Below are positions 32,045-42,375 of a DNA stretch of 64,000 nt, piece by piece. Under the pieces are notes generated by a model, which was not told the DNA's origin, ran no database searches, and saw nothing but the letters and a program-made list of their open reading frames with translations. This DNA comes from Sabethes cyaneus (taxonomy: Eukaryota; Arthropoda; Insecta; Diptera; Culicidae): NCBI RefSeq assembly GCF_943734655.1, contig NC_071353.1, positions 81,875,104 through 81,939,103 on the forward strand, written 5' to 3'. Every line of letters starts with the position of its first letter. Position 1 is the stretch's first letter. Both the position numbers and the translations under genes were made by a program.

Positions 32045-33200
32045 TCCCCGTCGGCGTCGTCAACTTAGAGCCGGGGTGTTTCGTGCTGTTTTAAGCTCCA
32101 TTCATTTCAACCTTGGATTACTCGTCGCCCATTTCCAAGGAATCTCTGAAGTCGCAGTTTTTTTTGCATAAAAGATAAAAACTGTCGGTTTAGACCTGTC
32201 GCTCTATGGCGGCGGGGTTGTTGTACCGTTTCCTTACCGCTCCTAGATCCGTTTGCTTTACGACGTGACCGGTTCACTGTTGCCGACTTCCGCCAAATGT
32301 ACGTTGTTAATCTTCCCAAGCAGTGTATGTTGCTTTTGATTCATGCATCTCCGCTACTCTTCGCTTTCAGCTTGTACTCCGTCAAATGTCGTCCGCAAAG
32401 TTCTCCAAGAGCATGGTCTGTCGGTCTATTAGGGGGTTTGAACATTGTCAGGTTCGTGAAGTGGCTTATGCCTCTTAATCGCAGTGTTTGCCGAAGGTCC
32501 GTTGTCCTGCTTGAATATACCGCTAGATCTCCTTATGTGTGTTATTGTCTGCGGCTACCCGCGATCTCACATACACGAGCTCATCTGCCACGTCCACGTC
32601 TGGTTCGTCGCCGTCAACGATTACCGTCTGCGAAAAAGCTACGTTCGTCTCATTTGGTAGGTATTAAATCAGACCGGACCAAGTCACAAAATTAAAAAAA
32701 ATGAGTTGAATGAGAAGAATGACAGCAAACGAGCTTGAATTTTCTAAGCTACTTTTTACTCTAATCAGAATTCCTAAATGTTGCAAACAACCAGTTATGT
32801 GATGATTTCGAACAATTGATAGCTATAAACCATACAGAGCAGCAAACTTTGAACACGTTTTTCTCGAAATAAGATGTTTGTCACTTAGAGGCTCAAACGG
32901 TCGCTGTTAAGTCAGACCGAGCCGTCTGACTTAACAGCGACCGTTTGAGCCTCTATCATTCATGTATTTGTTCTTTGACGCATTGGTTTTAAGCCCAATC
33001 CAGGCTCCGCCTTCAGTCTAGCACAGATAACCTTCGTCGTGGCAAAGTTTCTGGCTCCAAGTCACCTGTTTAGCCACTTGGCAAAGTCACCTGCTTAGTC
33101 AAGAACTTTGCTACCTTTACTGAGAATCAAACCTCTTTTTTTGATATCTGATCCTCGGATCACTTTAAAGGCGATGTTGAGAATCATACAGGATAAGTTG
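32045..33200 (-). pseudogene. Decayed RTE-like 3' fragment
   Basis: Clear nucleotide similarity, with many substitutions and indels, to the 3' half of the RTE-like ORF (26350-27260), including the AGAGCCGGGGTG-type 3' end and the block encoding the QTESGEWRRRMNHEL stretch. It is interrupted near 32663-32940 by sequence including a perfect hairpin. It lies within the hAT-like element. Confidence 0.65.
32887..32954. repeat. Perfect 31-bp hairpin
   Basis: Arms 32887-32917 and 32924-32954 are exact reverse complements across a 6-base loop (CGAGCC). Part of the outer arm (TTTGAGCCTCT) matches the host RTE sequence, so one arm may derive from the host and the other be its inverted copy. Confidence 0.85.
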
Positions 33201-33689
33201 TTCTGCAGCACCCTCGCCGAGACTCAGTTCTATGGACATTAACAGCTTCTCCCAGCTGAGATTCGAACATACAACGTACCTCAATGCCGGCTGCGAGGCC
33301 AAAATTTTAACTCTATTATTTCAATTTGATTTTTTTGTCTGACGAAGAACACTCAATTTGAACCAAAATAGTTTTCAACTGAAAATAATTCCCCATTTCC
33401 TGAATAAACTCCTTACGGCTAGGCTATATCAGATTTTTTCTTGTAAAACCCCCCTCAAGGAACATTTCTGGCTACGCCCGTGGCGCTATTTGTTACAAAT
33501 AACATTAAACCCAAAGCACGTTCATCACAAATGTGACGTGCCATTCGAATGTCCTTGTCTTTTAACATGAACGGCAACAGGCATGTAAGTTAGCGGCGTC
33601 GATTCACTATCTCTTGCTTCTAGAAGGTATGACTAGTTTACTTTCACAGCAAACCGCTTGTTTCATAGCAGACAATATGGCACATACGC

Positions 33690-34690
33690 AAAAATTTCTG
33701 TTTATGAGTGTATGAGAGTCCTTATCCTTCTACCACAGGGTTGATGGGTCTCAAGCCATCATAAAATAAATTCATGCCTCCTAAAACCCCCACAAGCCAA
33801 ATTTGGTTCCATTTGCTTTATTAGTTCTCGAGTTATGAGGAAATTTGTGTTTCATTTGTATAGGAGCCCCTCTTGGTAAAAGACGGATGGGTTTCAGTAC
33901 ACCATAGACAAAATTTCTGCCTTCTAAAACCTCCATATGCCAAATTTGGTTCCATTTCTGGCTTTAGTTTTCAGAAGGTCGCATCATCAACCCTTTTGCA
34001 TGCAATATGCGACGTTTTGAAAACTAATGCCAAATTTGCTTGGTTGGTTCTCGAGTTATGAGGAAATTTGTATATCATTTGTATGGAAGCCGCCTCTCTT
34101 AAAAGGGGAAGGGGTCTCAGTACACCATAGGAAAAATTCTTACCTCCAAAAACCCCCACTTGCCAAATTTGGTTCCTTTTGCATGATTAGTTCTCGAGTT
34201 ATGAGGAAATTTGCATTTCATTTGTATGGGAACCCCTCTCCTAAAGAGAGGAGAGGTCTCAATTCACAATGAAAAAAATTCTTGCCTTCTGAAACCCCCA
34301 CATGCCAAATTTGCTGCATTTGCTTGATTAGTTCTCGAGTTATGAGGAAATTTGTATTTCATTTGTATGGGAGCCCCTCCTCTTAGAAGGGGAAGGGGTC
34401 TCAGTACACCATAGAAAAAATTCTTACCTCCAAAAACCCTCACATGCCAAATTTGGTTCCTTTTCCTTTTGCTTGATTAGTTCTCGAGTTATGAGGAAAT
34501 TTGTATTTCATTTTCATGGGAGTGCCCCCTCTTGAAGAGGGGAGGGGTCTTAATTCACCATAGAAAAAATTCTTGCCTTCTGAAACCCCAATATGCCAAA
34601 TTTGGTTCCATTTGATTGATTAGTTCTCGAATTTTGAGGAAATATGCTTTTCATTTTTATAGGACCCCCGCTCTTACACCCTTCTTAAAA
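33690..34690. repeat. Tandem about 150-bp repeat array (copy 2)
   Basis: Diverged units each contain a TAGTTCTCGAGTTATGAGGA word, GAAATTTGTATTTCATTTGTATGG, GGAGCCCC, GGGTCTCA, CACCATAGA and CCCACATGCCAAATTTGGTT in that order (quoted as separate words). The same unit recurs at 700-970, 36490-36568, 42622-42801, 58231-59065 and 62870-63345. Confidence 0.85.
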
Positions 34691-34730
34691 TTGCTCTCTT
34701 ACTCGCTCCACAAAGTTGCTGGTCATTTTA

Positions 34731-34943
34731 TTGTCAATTGCAAGGAACATTGTACCATCGAAAGTGCGATATCGCTCATAAAAGTGCTATTTTAGCTTAA
34801 ATCGTTTCGGTCTCTTCGGCGCACTTTTTCGTTATCTTCCAAGCAATAAGTGCGCCGAAGAGACCGAAACGATTTAAGCTAAAATAGCACTTTTATAAGC
34901 GATATCGCACTTTGGATGGTACAATTTTCCTTGCAATTGACAA
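34731..34943. mobile_element. TA-flanked hairpin MITE
   Basis: The 213-bp element is almost entirely an inverted repeat, starting TTGTCAATTGCAAGGAA and ending with its complement, with a short loop near 34830-34850. It is flanked by TA (34729-34730 and 34944-34945). Copy 1 (about 1018-1025) has the uninterrupted TTTTATCTATC site. The TA target and structure fit a Tc1/mariner-mobilised MITE (inference). Confidence 0.8.
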
Positions 34944-35199
34944 TATCTATCCAACGACATATAAACTTTTCAGTTTCGTTCAGTACACTCAAAATATTCT
35001 GCACATAACTAATGGTAAATTTCCATATGAAATTCCAGATGGTTATCATGTGCCACATATAAGCACAATCCGCCTAGAAATACACATAAAAATTATACGG
35101 ATATGAATAGCATGTGCAATTATACACATAAAAAATATACGCATATGAATAGTATGTGCAAAAGTTTCGCGTACCCATAAATTATAACTGTTTGACATT

Positions 35200-35640
35200 T
35201 GGTTTTTGGAGGCATGAATTTATTTCGAATTTATTTATTTTATGATACTTTGGGACCCCTCACCCCTGCGGTAGGAGGATAATTCATTACCATTTCAGCC
35301 TTTATGATGCACACAAGTGATTTTTAAAAGAAATTTCTATGTCTCAAAGGTTGCAGGCGTTGTACTTATGAACCCCCGTCCACGTATTTTCAAAGCCACC
35401 ATTGCATTGAATGAAGAATTGAATCTGAATATTTCGCTCTTCTCTTTTAAACATTCACTTAAATAATGGCACTGACAGATTCTTATAAACATACATATGC
35501 CAGAAATACAGTTTACATTGTCTTTGATCTGATGATCTGAAATGGTATGAATCTAAATAATAAAATCTGAAAATCTACGTCACTCTTACGTACAACCCTT
35601 AGGGCTGTATACCTTGTAGTTTTATCGAATTGCTGTATGT
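35200..35640 (-). mobile_element. Dispersed inverted-repeat element, copy 3 (inverted, deleted)
   Basis: Inverted relative to copies 1 and 2. 35205-35290 is the reverse complement of 33725-33790, then joins directly to the reverse complement of 160-340. It ends with GTACAACCCTTAGGGCTGTATAC (split words), the inverse of 82-101. Confidence 0.6.
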
Positions 35641-36162
35641 AATTTTATTAGCACAAAATATTTTTATGGGCACGATTTATGAATTGCGAACAAAGGCTCT
35701 AACAACCTTCAATTGCAAATCGTCACAAATCAATGAAGAAATGAAGTTATGGTTTCAATTAAAGAGCACCGCTCCGCTTTAAACCAGCTTCAATCTACAT
35801 CGGCGAGGCAGGTTTCACTACATCGTGACGATAGCTTTTAAAGTTTATTTTGTACTTGTCTATCAAATATTTAGTAAAAGGCTAGAAACTTTGATTGCAA
35901 ATTAGCATTAGCATTAGCATATGTGGTTGCACACATCGTAGGTGGCTATATAATCACACTAGCTGACCCGACCAACTTCGTATTGCCACAAATTAAACTG
36001 TTCTTGTACATAAATCGTGAATCTCGGATGACCTTTGTCACAATCTTGAGTTTTGCAAGTTTCTGGGGAGTTCATGGGTGTTTTAATATACAAATTTTCC
36101 TCACAGTAAAGTAGAAAACAACTCCCCCCATTGCTTAGCATCATAAAATAAAGCGGATAGCA
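35641..36162. other. Mostly unassigned; start of the 150-bp repeat family
   Basis: 35641-35960 holds nothing recognised. From about 35963 (GCTGACCCGACCAACTTCGT) the sequence looks like the unique head that precedes the 150-bp tandem repeats in this repeat family; the tail of the family appears at 59065. The word CTAGAAACTTTGATTGCAAAT is shared with 60056. Confidence 0.35.
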
Positions 36163-36485
36163 TTTAAATATTCGCCATCATTAGAAACCATTTTGCGGAA
36201 CACCAATTCTCGGTTGACCATAACGCGGAATATACAATTTCACAGAATACCATTTCGCGAAAAACCTTACGCGGGATGTACCATTTCACGGAAAATCTTT
36301 TCGTAGAAAGTACCATTTCGCAGGGGTGACCCAACTGAAGGAAAGTAATAGAGGTCAGTAGATCTAGGAAAATAAATAAACCTAGATAGAGCTGATCTCT
36401 ACGGGGGGCTGCTCCCCGCAGTGGCCGGTGCTTCCGACGGCAGGTCGCCGGCAACACTCGCGGCCTGTGGCCGTCTCGCGCTGAA
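36163..36485. mobile_element. Second Foldback-like fragment
   Basis: 36165-36330 consists of diverged tandem units of the ACCATTTCGCGGAA type (12-25 bp). 36395-36480 is the inverse of the GC-rich interior block at 20945-21030 of the first Foldback-like element (shared words include CGGCCTGTGGCCGTCTCGC against its complement). Only one repeat arm is visible, so this is a partial copy of a relative with a different terminal unit. Confidence 0.6.
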
Positions 36486-36568
36486 TTATCTAATGTTACT
36501 ATTGATAGTAACCCTCTTCCTAAAAAGGGAGAGGGGTCCTAATTCATCATAGAAAATATTCATGCCTC

Positions 36569-36814
36569 TGTGGTGGACGCTCATGATTGAAATGGTTCAG
36601 CGCGACGCGGATCGTTTATGCTGTATAAGCGTAAACGGACTGTACCGCGTCGAACGGTGACAATTATACGCTGACACAGCGCATAGCGTAAAACGTACGA
36701 CACATAGCATAGGAAGAAATATTTCAGTACAATATAGTCGAGAACGACACGTTACGAGGACCACATCTAGTATTCTTACTCCAAACCGAACCGCCATATG
36801 CCAAGAATATTGCA
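36569..36814 (+). repeat. Gypsy-3 5' LTR
   Basis: 246 bp, TGTGGTGGACGC...AATATTGCA, followed directly by TGGCGATCCTCGCCA (36815-36829), the presumed primer site, which is itself a perfect short palindrome (TGGCGA/TCGCCA). Confidence 0.95.
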
Positions 36815-37055
36815 TGGCGATCCTCGCCAGTATGCAGTGAAAGCGAGTTTCGATACGGTTAAATTTTCTGATTCACGCGTTGGAGATGCCCAAGTTAAAA
36901 AAAAAGTGGTCGAGTTTTGTTCCGGAAGTTATAGTTTCAGAAATTGTGCAATGAAAAACGTCCTTGTTGGTTGCAAAGCGAAAAAGCACGCTTCGAACAG
37001 TGTTCTGGAAGAGACCACGTAATACGTGAATCGTAGAGTAAAAAAAAAAATTAAA

Positions 37056-37268
37056 ATGGGATGGTTTAGTGCGGATGAAATCATCGCACCGGCCGCATCA
37101 AATAGCGTCATTGAAAAGAACCATACCGCACAAACAATTGCACTGTGCGTGATAGCAGCGTTGGCTGTAGGATACATTGTAGTACGGATAGTAGCAAAAC
37201 TGCACCGCCAACAGACAGAAAGTGTCGCCCAAAGAGCTATTAGTATGGCAAATTTGCCAAACGTGTAA
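37056..37268 (+). CDS. Small membrane-protein ORF between LTR and gag of gypsy-3
   Basis: An intact ORF: from 37026 it encodes 80 residues, and from the second ATG (37056, MGWFSADEIIAP) 70 residues. The second start is preferred because MNRRVKKK is a short lysine run derived from an A-tract. One hydrophobic segment (about residues 28-46 of the shorter form, TIALCVIAALAVGYIVVRIV) fits a single transmembrane helix with a charged C-terminal side. There is no recognised family. It precedes gag by about 420 bp on the same strand. A longer antisense frame (37408-36929) overlaps and is considered a shadow. Confidence 0.5.
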   Translation: MGWFSADEIIAPAASNSVIEKNHTAQTIALCVIAALAVGYIVVRIVAKLHRQQTESVAQRAISMANLPNV

Positions 37269-37689
37269 GAAACTACCAAATGTTGTGATTCAAAATAAAA
37301 ACAATTAAAACAATAAACAATTACTTTAAAAAACAAACGTATAAAAAAAAAAAAAGTGTAGTGCTGTCCCAAGTAGCTTCCACGTTGCATTCGTACATCG
37401 ACATACATTCTACGGATAAAAGTGCTGATTCAGTTGTACAACCGGCAATGATTTCAATCAACCAGACGATGACTGCGAGAGAAAATTTCGTTCGATGATT
37501 CCAGCTTCGGATGGATGGAAAACTTCACACTAGCGAGATATGGGAAATTTCGGCTGCTGCGCGGAAAAAATGTCAAATGTGATGACCATAGAACATCTCA
37601 AATATAACCAGAGAAATAATTGGGAAGTATCCATTAGTTAAAAAAGAAGAATATAAATTACTTTACAAAAAAAAAAATTTTTTAGGCAC

Positions 37690-38453
37690 ATGGACAATTT
37701 ACAAAGGATTTACACATGGATTATAAACAAAGCGGAAACGATACAACAGGCAACAGCAATTTTGAAACAAAAATTTGCTGTACGACTAACACCAAAAGCA
37801 GTCGAGAAGGAGATGCAATCCTTAAAACAAGATAGACTCACGATAGCTGAATTTGGTGAGAAAATGGAAGACCTTGCGGGAAAACTTGCGGCAGCGCATG
37901 TTTCCCAAGGCACGTTTCAAGACGAGGCGGCGGCTGCAAATATCGTGCAATCGACAGCCGTAAATGCTTTTACCGATGGGCTGGCAGATGCCCAGACATC
38001 TTTTTTTTGTTAAAGCTAGAAACCCGTCGGGTCTGGCTAACGCAATTTCGGATGCACTCGAGGTTGCGCCAACAACAGGCACAGCAAATGAAAGTGCATT
38101 GTGGTTTTCTTTCCAACAAGGAAGCCGTAGTAATAGGGGATACTGGCGTGGCAGAGGCCGCGGAAATTTTCGAGGAAGAAATGATTATGGAAGTAATAAC
38201 CGTTCCTATGGTAGATACCGTGGAGGTTATCGAAACAACAATTATTATAACAACAACAACAACAATAAAAAACAATAACAATCGAAACAATAATACTCGA
38301 TATCCCAACCGTGGTAGAAGTAACCACCGACCAGCAAATGTTAACCTAGCTGACCGAGTAGACGAAAACTCCCAAAAACAACAACAAGATCAAAATCATC
38401 CTCAAACTCAAAGTAGACACGAGGATGCAAATTTGATTGATTTATTTCGTTGA
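37690..38453 (+). pseudogene. Gypsy-3 Gag (two frameshifts)
   Basis: The first part (37690-38000) encodes a capsid C-terminal-like region (ATAILKQKFAVRLTPKAV, LTIAEFGEKMEDLAGKL). At the T8 run 38001-38008 the frame is lost; it resumes as KARNPSGLANAISDALEVA and a GR/NY-rich nucleic-acid binding tail (RGRGRGNFRGRN). A second shift near the A-run 38267-38272 leads to the final stretch ending EDANLIDLFR at 38453. No CCHC knuckle is seen. The N-terminal capsid half expected upstream is not evident. Confidence 0.75.
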
Positions 38454-40377
38454 ATTGGATCGATCAAGGCTTGTTAAATCTCCAAGGACTAAATTGAGGG
38501 TATTTAATACCGATATAAATTTCATAATAGATAGTGGAGCTTCCTGCTGTTTATTGGATGAGAAATATTTACCTGATAACATACACATAAATACAAAAGA
38601 TATAATAACTATTAGGGGTATCAATGGAGCAACGAAATCGTTGGGCTCAGTTGATACCATATTAACTTTCAAAAATAATAATTTTAGTGTAAGATTTAAT
38701 GTAGTGCCTCAGCTACCCAGCGGTATAGCGGGATTACTGGGCACAGACTTTTTATTTACTTATAAGGGTAAAATAGATTTTACTACTCTTACCTTAACCT
38801 TAAATATTGCCAATAATGGAAATAATATGTGCAGCATACCATTTGGGGAACATGACCAATCTACCTGCATTATACCGGCTCGTACTGAGGTGGTAAGGTA
38901 CGTTGATACCGGTGTGACGGGTACTTGTGTGGTACTACAACAAGAAATAGTGCCACATGTTTTCATAGCAAATTCAATATCAGTTCCAAAAGAAGGGAAA
39001 TTACCCGTAAGAATTATTAATATAGCAAATAAGGAAATTTGCATTGAAACAAAAAATATTGAAACAAGGGATCTAAGGGATTACAATGTGGTAGGAAAAA
39101 TTAAACTGCCAAAATACGATACTAATAGAGCAAGTAAACTTTTAAATGAGTTGAACTTGAAACATTTGACAAAACAAGATCAGGCAGAGATGCAGAGGCT
39201 ATGCTTAAAATACGCTGATGTGTTTTGCTTGAAAGACGACAAATTAACAGTAACGGATAAGTACACATCCAGTATTAAACTAAAGGATGGCACAACTCCA
39301 ATATTTTCTAAACAATATCGCCTTCCCCTGGCGCAAAAAAGGGAAATAAATGACCAGATTGATAGGATGATGTCAGATGGAGTCATTGAAAAGACTAGTT
39401 CCGACTGGAATAGCCCAATTTTACTTGTGCCAAAAAAGTCGGCGAATGACAAAAAGAAATGGAGGTTGGTTGTTGATTATCGGAAACTTAACAATGTTCT
39501 TGAGAACGATACATTTCCCCTCCCAAATATAGAAGAGGTCATAGACTCATTGGCAGGAGCGAAGTACTTTTCGCATTTAGACTTGTCCCAAGGGTACTAC
39601 CAATGCAATTTGAAGCAAGAGGATAGGCCACTAACAGCTTTCTCGACGTCGTCTGGACAATATCAGATGACAAGGCTTCCAATGGGACTAAAAATAAGCC
39701 CAGCATCATTTTCAAGACTAATGACCATAGCGATGGCAGGTCTTAATGGGGAGAAGTGTTTAGTATATTTGGATGATCTCATCATATTTGGTAGAACTCT
39801 AGAAGAGCATAACAGAAATCTCTCGAACGTTTTCCGAAGATTGCGAGAGGTAAATTTAAAACTAAACCCCGAAAAATGCAATTTTTTGCAAGAAAATTTA
39901 GTATACCTGGGACATTACATATCTGCTGAAGGCATCAGGCCTGATCCTGCTAAAATCGAAGCAGTGAAAAAATGGCCGATCCCTTCCACTGCGGATGAAG
40001 TCAAGCGATTCGTTGCTTTCGCAAATTACTATCGGAAGCACATAAAAGACTTTGCTAGGCTTTGCACACCGTTAAACAAGTTGACCAGAAAGGGTGTAAA
40101 GTTTGAATGGAGTAGCGAATGCCACAACTCATTCGAGAATTTAAAACAATGTTTTATAAATCCACCAGTACTGGATTACCCGGATCTAACGGAGACCAAC
40201 AAATTCAACTTACATACGGATGCGTCTGGATATGCGATTGGTGCTGTGCTATCTAATAGCAACGGCAAACCGGTTGCATATGCCAACAAGACTCTGAATA
40301 AAGCCGAATCAAATTACAGTACGATAGAAGGGGAGTTATTGGCTATGGTGTGGGCTATCAAGCATTTTCGACCATAA
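38437..40377 (+). CDS. Gypsy-3 protease, reverse transcriptase and RNase H
   Basis: 646 residues in the +1 frame relative to the end of gag, overlapping it by 17 bp. Protease: FIIDSGASCCLLD near residue 33 and LLGTDFLF near 100. RT about 280-470: WRLVVDYRKLNNVL, FSHLDLSQGYYQ, RLPMGLKISPASF and catalytic CLVYLDDLIIFG. RNase H: LHTDASGYAIGAVL and STIEGELLAMVWAIKHFRP, where a TAA at 40375-40377 stops the frame; LYGRGFEVYSDHRPLV follows in frame, so this is one nonsense change. Confidence 0.9.
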   Translation: MIYFVELDRSRLVKSPRTKLRVFNTDINFIIDSGASCCLLDEKYLPDNIHINTKDIITIRGINGATKSLGSVDTILTFKNNNFSVRFNVVPQLPSGIAGLLGTDFLFTYKGKIDFTTLTLTLNIANNGNNMCSIPFGEHDQSTCIIPARTEVVRYVDTGVTGTCVVLQQEIVPHVFIANSISVPKEGKLPVRIINIANKEICIETKNIETRDLRDYNVVGKIKLPKYDTNRASKLLNELNLKHLTKQDQAEMQRLCLKYADVFCLKDDKLTVTDKYTSSIKLKDGTTPIFSKQYRLPLAQKREINDQIDRMMSDGVIEKTSSDWNSPILLVPKKSANDKKKWRLVVDYRKLNNVLENDTFPLPNIEEVIDSLAGAKYFSHLDLSQGYYQCNLKQEDRPLTAFSTSSGQYQMTRLPMGLKISPASFSRLMTIAMAGLNGEKCLVYLDDLIIFGRTLEEHNRNLSNVFRRLREVNLKLNPEKCNFLQENLVYLGHYISAEGIRPDPAKIEAVKKWPIPSTADEVKRFVAFANYYRKHIKDFARLCTPLNKLTRKGVKFEWSSECHNSFENLKQCFINPPVLDYPDLTETNKFNLHTDASGYAIGAVLSNSNGKPVAYANKTLNKAESNYSTIEGELLAMVWAIKHFRP

Positions 40378-42112
40378 CTGTATGGAAGAGGATTTGAAGT
40401 CTACAGTGACCATAGACCATTAGTTTACCATTTTACTTTAGCTGACCGCTCCAGCAGATTAACAAAATTCAGGTTAGCTTTAGAAGAATATGATTTTGAA
40501 GTAACTTTCGGGAAAGGAAGCGAGAATGTGATAGCGGACGCGTTGTCACGCATTTCGATTCAAGACCTGAAAACACTTCATGAAAAAACTGTTCTGGTCG
40601 TTACCAGAGCTTCGAAACTTAAAGGCGAAAAAGCGAATGACGATAGGACTGATCAACCTTCGTCTAAGCAAGACAAATACGTTAAAATGGTAATGAAAGA
40701 TAACATAAAAAGCATGCAAATCTCCACAGATGTAATTGAAATTCCCCTCAAAAGGACACAAATTGACCTACGGGCAATGTTGTCGAAGGTGGCGGAATAT
40801 TCAAAAATTAATAATATAAAATATATAATCATCAAAAATAATAAGGATGTAATTGAAATTCCCCTCAAAAGGACACAAATTGACCTACGGGCAATGTTGT
40901 CGAAGGTGGCGGAATATTCAAAAATTAATAATATAAAATATATAATCATCAAAAATAATAAGGAGACATATGACGTCATTAAAAAATATGAAGAACTACA
41001 GATATATGGTCGACCATCATCAGTAAAAACATTACCAATTCTAATAAAAATCGGAGAGCAAATAGAAGAAGTAACAGACGAAAGGTCAAAGCTTTTAATA
41101 CTAAACGACTACCATATATTACCGACAGCGGGACATGCGGGTATTAGACGCACACTTGCAACTATAAGCAAAAGATATTTTTGGAAAAACATGAAATGCG
41201 ATGTAGAGAATTTCATTAAAAAATGCAAGCAATGCCAGATATCAAAAGTTGGAAGATGCGGAAAAACTCCAATGATCATTACGACAACAGCAAGCACAGC
41301 ATTTGAAAAAATCTACGTAGATTTGGTTGGTCCTTTGATACCTACCAATGGATACGAATATGTACTAACAACGCAATGCGAGTTAACAAAATTTATAACC
41401 GCAACACCAATACCTAACAAGTCAACAGAGACAGTAGCTAAAGCATTCGTGGAGCATGTTATTTTAAAATATGGTGTTCCACAACGAATTGCGTCGGATA
41501 GAGGAACAGAGTTTATGTCGAGTTTGTTTACATCCATTGCCAAATTATTGAATATTCAAAAACTAAATTCTACAGCTTACCATCATGAAACTATAGGTTC
41601 TTTGGAGAACACACACAAATGTTTAGGAAACTTTTTACGCATCTATTGTAACGAAAAATTATTTTCTTGGGTACATTGGATACCATTTTACACATTCGCA
41701 TATAACAATACCGTTCACACTAACACTGGATACACACCTTTTTATTTAGTATTCGGAAAAAATAGTAACATGCCTTCAAATTTAACAAATGATAATCCAG
41801 TGCCTATTTATGACATAGACAACTATAGCAAGCAATTGACGTTAAAGTTACAAGTATGCCATCAAGAAATAAGAGAAAACCTTCCTTCTAGCAAGATGAA
41901 AAGAACAATGAAAAATAACTTAAACACTGTACCAAAATGTTATAACAAAGATGACTTAGTCCTAATTAAAAATGAAATAGGTAAAAAAAATTGGACAATA
42001 AATTTATAGGTCCATACAGAGTAGTAGAGGACATAGACCCAAATATAAGGGTAGTGATCAATGGTAAAGAGGATATAATACATAAAAATAGAATAAAAAG
42101 TTATAAGGAATG
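40378..42112 (+). pseudogene. Gypsy-3 RNase H end and integrase
   Basis: After the stop the same frame gives VIADALSRIS (RNase H end), then the HHCC zinc-binding region (H..AGHAGIRRT, CKQCQISK) and the core with IYVDLVGPL, IASDRGTEF and TIGSLENTHK (D, D, E). Between RNase H and the zinc region a 39-residue block is exactly duplicated (40732-40848 and 40849-40965). Near the C-terminus the A8 run 41983-41990 breaks the frame; KFIGPYRVVEDID continues in another frame to a TGA at about 42112. Confidence 0.85.
40732..40965 (+). repeat. Perfect 117-bp tandem duplication in gypsy-3 pol
   Basis: Two exact copies of a 117-bp unit starting GATGTAATTGAAATTCCCCT. It is in frame and duplicates 39 residues containing IDLRAMLSKVAEYSKINN. 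Confidence 0.9.
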
Positions 42113-42142
42113 AATATAATAATACATATAATTTGAAACAAT

Positions 42143-42345
42143 AGGACGTGTGGTGGACGATTGCTTATAGTGAGTTCTTTCAAATTACATGGGAATAATA
42201 CGCATTATATAAATCCTAGTTCATATTTCCTTGTTTAGTTTGAAAATTCTTATAATGAGTTCTTTCAGATTACATGGGAATAATACGCATTATATAAATC
42301 CTAGTTCATATTTCCTTGTTTAGTTTAAAAATTCTTAACTATAGA
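42143..42345 (+). repeat. About 92-bp tandem duplication and false LTR start in gypsy-3 3' region
   Basis: Two close copies of a segment containing GAGTTCTTTCA, TTACATGGGAATAATACGC and CCTTGTTTAGTTT lie in tandem. The first is preceded by GGACGTGTGGTGGACG, which copies the true polypurine/LTR junction GGGCGTGTGGTGGACG (42372-42387) with minor changes. Confidence 0.75.
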
Positions 42346-42375
42346 TAACAATTTTTAAAAAATGTAAATAGGGCG

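Larger units (their letters stand above)
31900..33482. mobile_element. hAT-like non-autonomous element
   Basis: The 1583-bp insertion has an 8-bp duplication GCGCTATT (31892-31899 and 33483-33490), as hAT elements make. Termini CATGGGGGCGTAGC and (inverted) CACGGGCGTAGC form short imperfect inverted repeats. Copy 1 near 470-490 shows the uninterrupted site. The cargo is a decayed RTE fragment; no transposase is recognised. Confidence 0.7.
31598..34990. mobile_element. Dispersed inverted-repeat element, copy 2 (interrupted)
   Basis: 31598-31899 and 33491-34990 together align with 160-1060 of copy 1. Two insertions are absent from copy 1: a hAT-like element (31900-33482) and a TA-flanked hairpin (34731-34943). 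About six diverged units of the about 150-bp TTCTCGAGTTATGAGGAAATT repeat occupy 33690-34690, more than in copy 1. Confidence 0.6.

Noticed and set aside
33690..34690. CRISPR-like array
   Set aside because: Units of about 150 bp are diverged throughout, with no short conserved repeats alternating with unique spacers, and the sequence is eukaryotic.
36597..36815. 72-78-codon ORF repeated at 42404-42640
   Set aside because: It is the gypsy-3 LTR read antisense; duplication reflects the LTR pair.
36929..37408. 160-codon antisense ORF with hydrophobic stretches
   Set aside because: It overlaps the small plus-strand ORF of gypsy-3; runs of F/L/V mirror A/T-rich tracts, and the opposite frame fits the element's orientation better.
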